From Spongiibacter sp. IMCC21906 (GTDB taxonomy: Bacteria; Pseudomonadota; Gammaproteobacteria; Pseudomonadales; Spongiibacteraceae), in assembly GCF_001010805.1 (NCBI RefSeq), contig NZ_CP011477.1:682001-746000 (forward strand): a DNA stretch of 64,000 nucleotides, read 5' to 3'. Below the pieces are notes generated by a model. That model was given only the letters and a program-made list of their open reading frames with translations. It did no database searches and had not been told where the DNA came from. The position numbers and the translations under genes were made by a program. Shown piece after piece: positions 61,555 through 64,000 of the stretch; position 1 is the stretch's first letter, and the number at the start of each line of letters is the position of its first letter.

Positions 61555-62945
61555 TCGTTCTCCCCGAGAGTCTCAAGGCCCGCAGCCTTCTTATGCTGTC
61601 CTTGATCTTTGTGCTATCCCACGGTTTAAGTATTTTTATTTATGAGAGTAATCGGGAGCGATCAATTCTGCTAACCGAGGCCGCGGATTTGGCGGCAAGA
61701 ATCAGCGGTATTGTGGATTTGGCGTTTGGTTTTGCCCCCAATGTGAGGCAGGGTATTTTAGACGCTGCTCAAACCCAGTTCATTGTCACTTCGCCCGATA
61801 TCGTGCCGTTGAACACATTCGATTGTCTTGATAATGATTTTGCGGGGGAGGTTAAGACAAGAATTGAAAACGCTTTTGCGCATCATCCAGATTATCGTGT
61901 TGAAGTGTGTGTGATGAGTTTTGACAGCCCGGCCTTGTTGGTTGGGCTTGGTTCTGAAAATACGCGGGACCTGTTGGTAAACATCCAATTTCCAGATGGC
62001 GAGACGGCGTCGTTCCGCGCCACGCTGCCGTTGCCCAATTCCTTGTACGGCGAAGCTATTTTGCTTTATTTAATCGTGGTGACGATTGCTGCGGTGCTGC
62101 TTGCCTGGTTCTTGATTCTGAGGCTGATCGAACCGATTCATCTTTTGGGCAAGGCGGCTGAAGATATCGGTAGCAACCTCAAAGTCCCACCTCTGCCAGA
62201 AACCGGGCCCCGGGAACTGAGAGTGACCTCGGCGGCGTTTAATGTGATGCAGAGTCGCTTGCAGCGACTGATGCAAAGTCAGACTGAAATGGTGGCGGCA
62301 ATCTCTCACGATCTCAAATCCGCCATTACAAGGTTGCAGTTGCGCGCAGAAATGCTGGCCGATGAACATGAGCGTCAGGGGATGGAGCGGGTGGTGGCCG
62401 ACATTCAGAAAATGGTCGCCTCAATTGTCACGTTTGTGCGGGGAGGCGCTAGTCGTGAGCCGCTTCAAAAAACTAATTTAAGCTATCTTATTGAGAGTGT
62501 TGCGGAGGATTTTCGCGATGAGGGCAAGGCGGTTAAAGATGATGTTGAAGACGGCATACAGCTGCTATGTCAGCCCAGCGAGTTGCGGCGGGCTATTCAC
62601 AATCTGCTTGAAAATTCGCTGATCTATGCCGGTTCAGTAGAGATTTCGCTAACAAAAAAAGACGGTAACGTGATTATCGCAGTGCAGGATAATGGTCCGG
62701 GTATTCCAGAGGCACATTTGAAAAATGTTCTGCGCCCCTTTTTTCGCTGTGAGCCTTCACGAAGTGATTCGACTGGCGGTCAAGGGCTGGGTTTGGCCAT
62801 TGTTAACAGTGTGGCCCAGTTTCATGCTGGCAGTCTTGAATTGAAAAATCGCTCTTCAGGGGGGCTGTTGGCGGAGCTGCGATTGCCCCTTAAAGTTTCA
62901 CCAAACTCTCAACATCGCGCCAAAAAAATTGACCCGCTAGCTTGA
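61551..62945 (+). CDS. Sensor histidine kinase
   Basis: A 464-residue membrane kinase: helix 1 (about residues 10-28), a periplasmic sensor of about 135 residues (about 30-168), helix 2, HAMP linker, phospho-acceptor in AISHDLKSAITRLQLR, N-box HNLLENSLIYA, G1 DNGPGIP and G2 GQGLGLAIV. The start is GTG 61551, sharing GTGA with the regulator's stop. The sensor domain shows no recognisable ligand fold. Confidence 0.92.
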   Translation: MIVLPESLKARSLLMLSLIFVLSHGLSIFIYESNRERSILLTEAADLAARISGIVDLAFGFAPNVRQGILDAAQTQFIVTSPDIVPLNTFDCLDNDFAGEVKTRIENAFAHHPDYRVEVCVMSFDSPALLVGLGSENTRDLLVNIQFPDGETASFRATLPLPNSLYGEAILLYLIVVTIAAVLLAWFLILRLIEPIHLLGKAAEDIGSNLKVPPLPETGPRELRVTSAAFNVMQSRLQRLMQSQTEMVAAISHDLKSAITRLQLRAEMLADEHERQGMERVVADIQKMVASIVTFVRGGASREPLQKTNLSYLIESVAEDFRDEGKAVKDDVEDGIQLLCQPSELRRAIHNLLENSLIYAGSVEISLTKKDGNVIIAVQDNGPGIPEAHLKNVLRPFFRCEPSRSDSTGGQGLGLAIVNSVAQFHAGSLELKNRSSGGLLAELRLPLKVSPNSQHRAKKIDPLA

Positions 62946-63047
62946 GCATTTTCCTCAAGGGCTGCCTATTCGGTGAGTCGAGTCAGTTGAAAAGCGATGG
63001 CGTTAAATTAATCAGAGGTGCCTTAACTGCACAAAAAACATGGGAAT

Positions 63048-63083
63048 AAAAATGAGCTGCAGAACATATGCTCTGCAGCTCAT
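63048..63083 (-). terminator. Rho-independent terminator of ettA
   Basis: A perfect 12-bp stem (ATGAGCTGCAGA 63052-63063 with TCTGCAGCTCAT 63072-63083) and an 8-nt loop; on the minus strand it is followed by TTTTTA. It lies 18 bp beyond the ettA stop. Confidence 0.88.
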
Positions 63084-63101
63084 CTCATAACGGTATAAAA
63101 A

Positions 63102-64000
63102 TTATTTAAGTTTCTTGTACTTCATTCTTTGCGGTCCGGCGTTTTTGCCTTTGCGCTGCACAAAATCCTCGTGATATTCCGTGTAGTTGCCTTCAAAGAA
63201 CACCACTTCGCTGTCACCTTCGTAGGCGAGGATATGGGTGGCGATACGGTCGAGAAACCAGCGATCGTGAGAGATCACCATGGCGCAGCCGGGGAAGTCC
63301 AACATGGCATCTTCCAGCGCCCGTAGGGTTTCTACATCCAAATCGTTTGAGGGTTCATCCAGCAGCAACACATTGCCGCCTTCTTTTAGCGTGCAGGCCA
63401 GTTGCAACCGGCCGCGCTCACCACCAGACAGTTCGCCAACCCGTTTTTGCTGGTCGCTGCCTTTAAAGTTAAAGCGGCCAAGATAAGCCCGAGAGGGAAT
63501 TTCGTAACCGCCAATTTGCAATATATCTCTGCCGTCAGATACGGCTTCCCATACGGTTTGCTTGTCATCCAATGCATCGCGCATCTGTTCAACAGAGACC
63601 AATTTAACGGTGTCGCCAATATCAATGTTGCCGCTGTCGGGTTGCTCTTTGCCGGTGATCATTCTGAACAGGGTAGATTTACCCGCACCGTTACCGCCGA
63701 CAATACCGACGATGGCGCCCTTGGGAATAGAGAAGCTCAGATCGCTAATCAGCAGGCGGTCGCCGTAGCTTTTATTGAGATTGTTTACCTCAATCACTTT
63801 GTCACCAAGCCGGGGGCCGGGCGGAATATAAATTTCGTTGGTTTCGCTGCGGCTTTGAAATTCTTGAGACTGCATTTCTTCAAAGCGTGCCAGCCGTGCC
63901 TTACTTTTGCTTTGGCGACCTTTGGCATTACTACGTACCCATTCCAGCTCGGTAGAAATGGCTTTTTTGCGGGAGGCTTCTGACTTGGCTTCTTGTGCTA
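63102..64000 (-). CDS. ettA: EttA, energy-dependent translational throttle protein, 3' part
   Basis: The C-terminal 299 codons of an ABC-F ATPase; the frame runs past the window end. Visible: the end of the inter-domain linker with its coiled helices (KKAISTELEWVRSNAKGRQSKSKARLARFEEM), a second ABC domain with Walker A GGNGAGKST, signature LSGGERGRLQ and Walker B VLLLDEPSNDLD, and the C-terminal YKKLK. EttA binds the ribosomal E-site and gates the first peptide bond when ATP is low. Convergent with the histidine kinase gene, with a terminator between. Confidence 0.93.
   Translation of the reverse strand, partial: AQEAKSEASRKKAISTELEWVRSNAKGRQSKSKARLARFEEMQSQEFQSRSETNEIYIPPGPRLGDKVIEVNNLNKSYGDRLLISDLSFSIPKGAIVGIVGGNGAGKSTLFRMITGKEQPDSGNIDIGDTVKLVSVEQMRDALDDKQTVWEAVSDGRDILQIGGYEIPSRAYLGRFNFKGSDQQKRVGELSGGERGRLQLACTLKEGGNVLLLDEPSNDLDVETLRALEDAMLDFPGCAMVISHDRWFLDRIATHILAYEGDSEVVFFEGNYTEYHEDFVQRKGKNAGPQRMKYKKLK

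Noticed and set aside
1-64000. CRISPR arrays, prophage, insertion sequences and integrative elements
   Set aside because: No direct-repeat/spacer pattern, integrase, transposase or phage structural gene was seen in the window.

Overview
The window looks like a chromosomal segment of a free-living, aerobic, probably marine gammaproteobacterium close to the Cellvibrionales/Pseudomonadales. The housekeeping block hslU-hslV-SPOR protein-argS-priA-rpmE-nuclease-malic enzyme keeps the order I know from Pseudomonas. A Pseudomonas-like Gac/Rsm RNA, an oxygen-dependent cobalamin route (CobG plus CbiD), a TonB-dependent receptor and an Mrp-type cation/proton antiporter fit the same picture. I see no CRISPR array, rRNA, tRNA, prophage or insertion sequence.

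Layout. 1-9.6 kb: envelope and housekeeping genes (hydrolase, MAPEG protein, large PHP-domain protein, OmpA lipoprotein, LEA-2 lipoprotein, solitary ParA, ribE, DUF465 protein), then a small RNA gene with a GacA-type box, cmoM, an Mpo1-like gene and an untracked 41-codon gene. 9.7-15.3 kb: a short GlpD-like oxidase coupled to a glycerophosphodiesterase, asnS and an RNase II family gene. 15.7-27.6 kb: PIN-PhoH gene, the hslVU operon behind a sigma-32-like promoter, argS, priA, rpmE, a secreted nuclease and a short malic enzyme. 27.7-37.3 kb: a cobalamin riboswitch and a corrin-ring cluster (cbiD, cobH, cobI, cobJ, cobK, cobL, cobM, cobG) with an embedded ABC-2 exporter. 37.5-42.9 kb: SDRs, MAPEG, flavin oxidoreductase, acyl-CoA dehydrogenase and a LysR regulator.

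43.0-52.6 kb is the most unusual part. Two convergent operons face each other: SDR-like protein, TonB receptor, acyl-CoA synthetase and TetR on the plus strand; a benzoyl-CoA reductase/2-hydroxyacyl-CoA dehydratase-type pair plus its ATP-dependent activase on the minus strand. Both operons start from nearly identical promoters (22 of 30 positions identical) in which a TGAG-N5-CTCA palindrome fills the 18-bp spacer between -35 and -10. I infer that the TetR protein represses both, making this one self-contained catabolic unit: uptake, CoA activation, then radical CoA-ester chemistry on an unknown substrate.

52.8-60.1 kb is an Mrp-like antiporter operon in the order E-F-G-(A C-terminus/B)-C-D-D-small protein-D, with no full-length MrpA. 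60.2-64.0 kb: a Rap1a/Tai-like periplasmic protein, an OmpR-type two-component system, and the 3' part of ettA, which runs off the window.

The two signals I rate highest are the short Rsm/Csr-type RNA at 7.9 kb and the matched promoter-operator modules that tie together the 43-52 kb catabolic unit.
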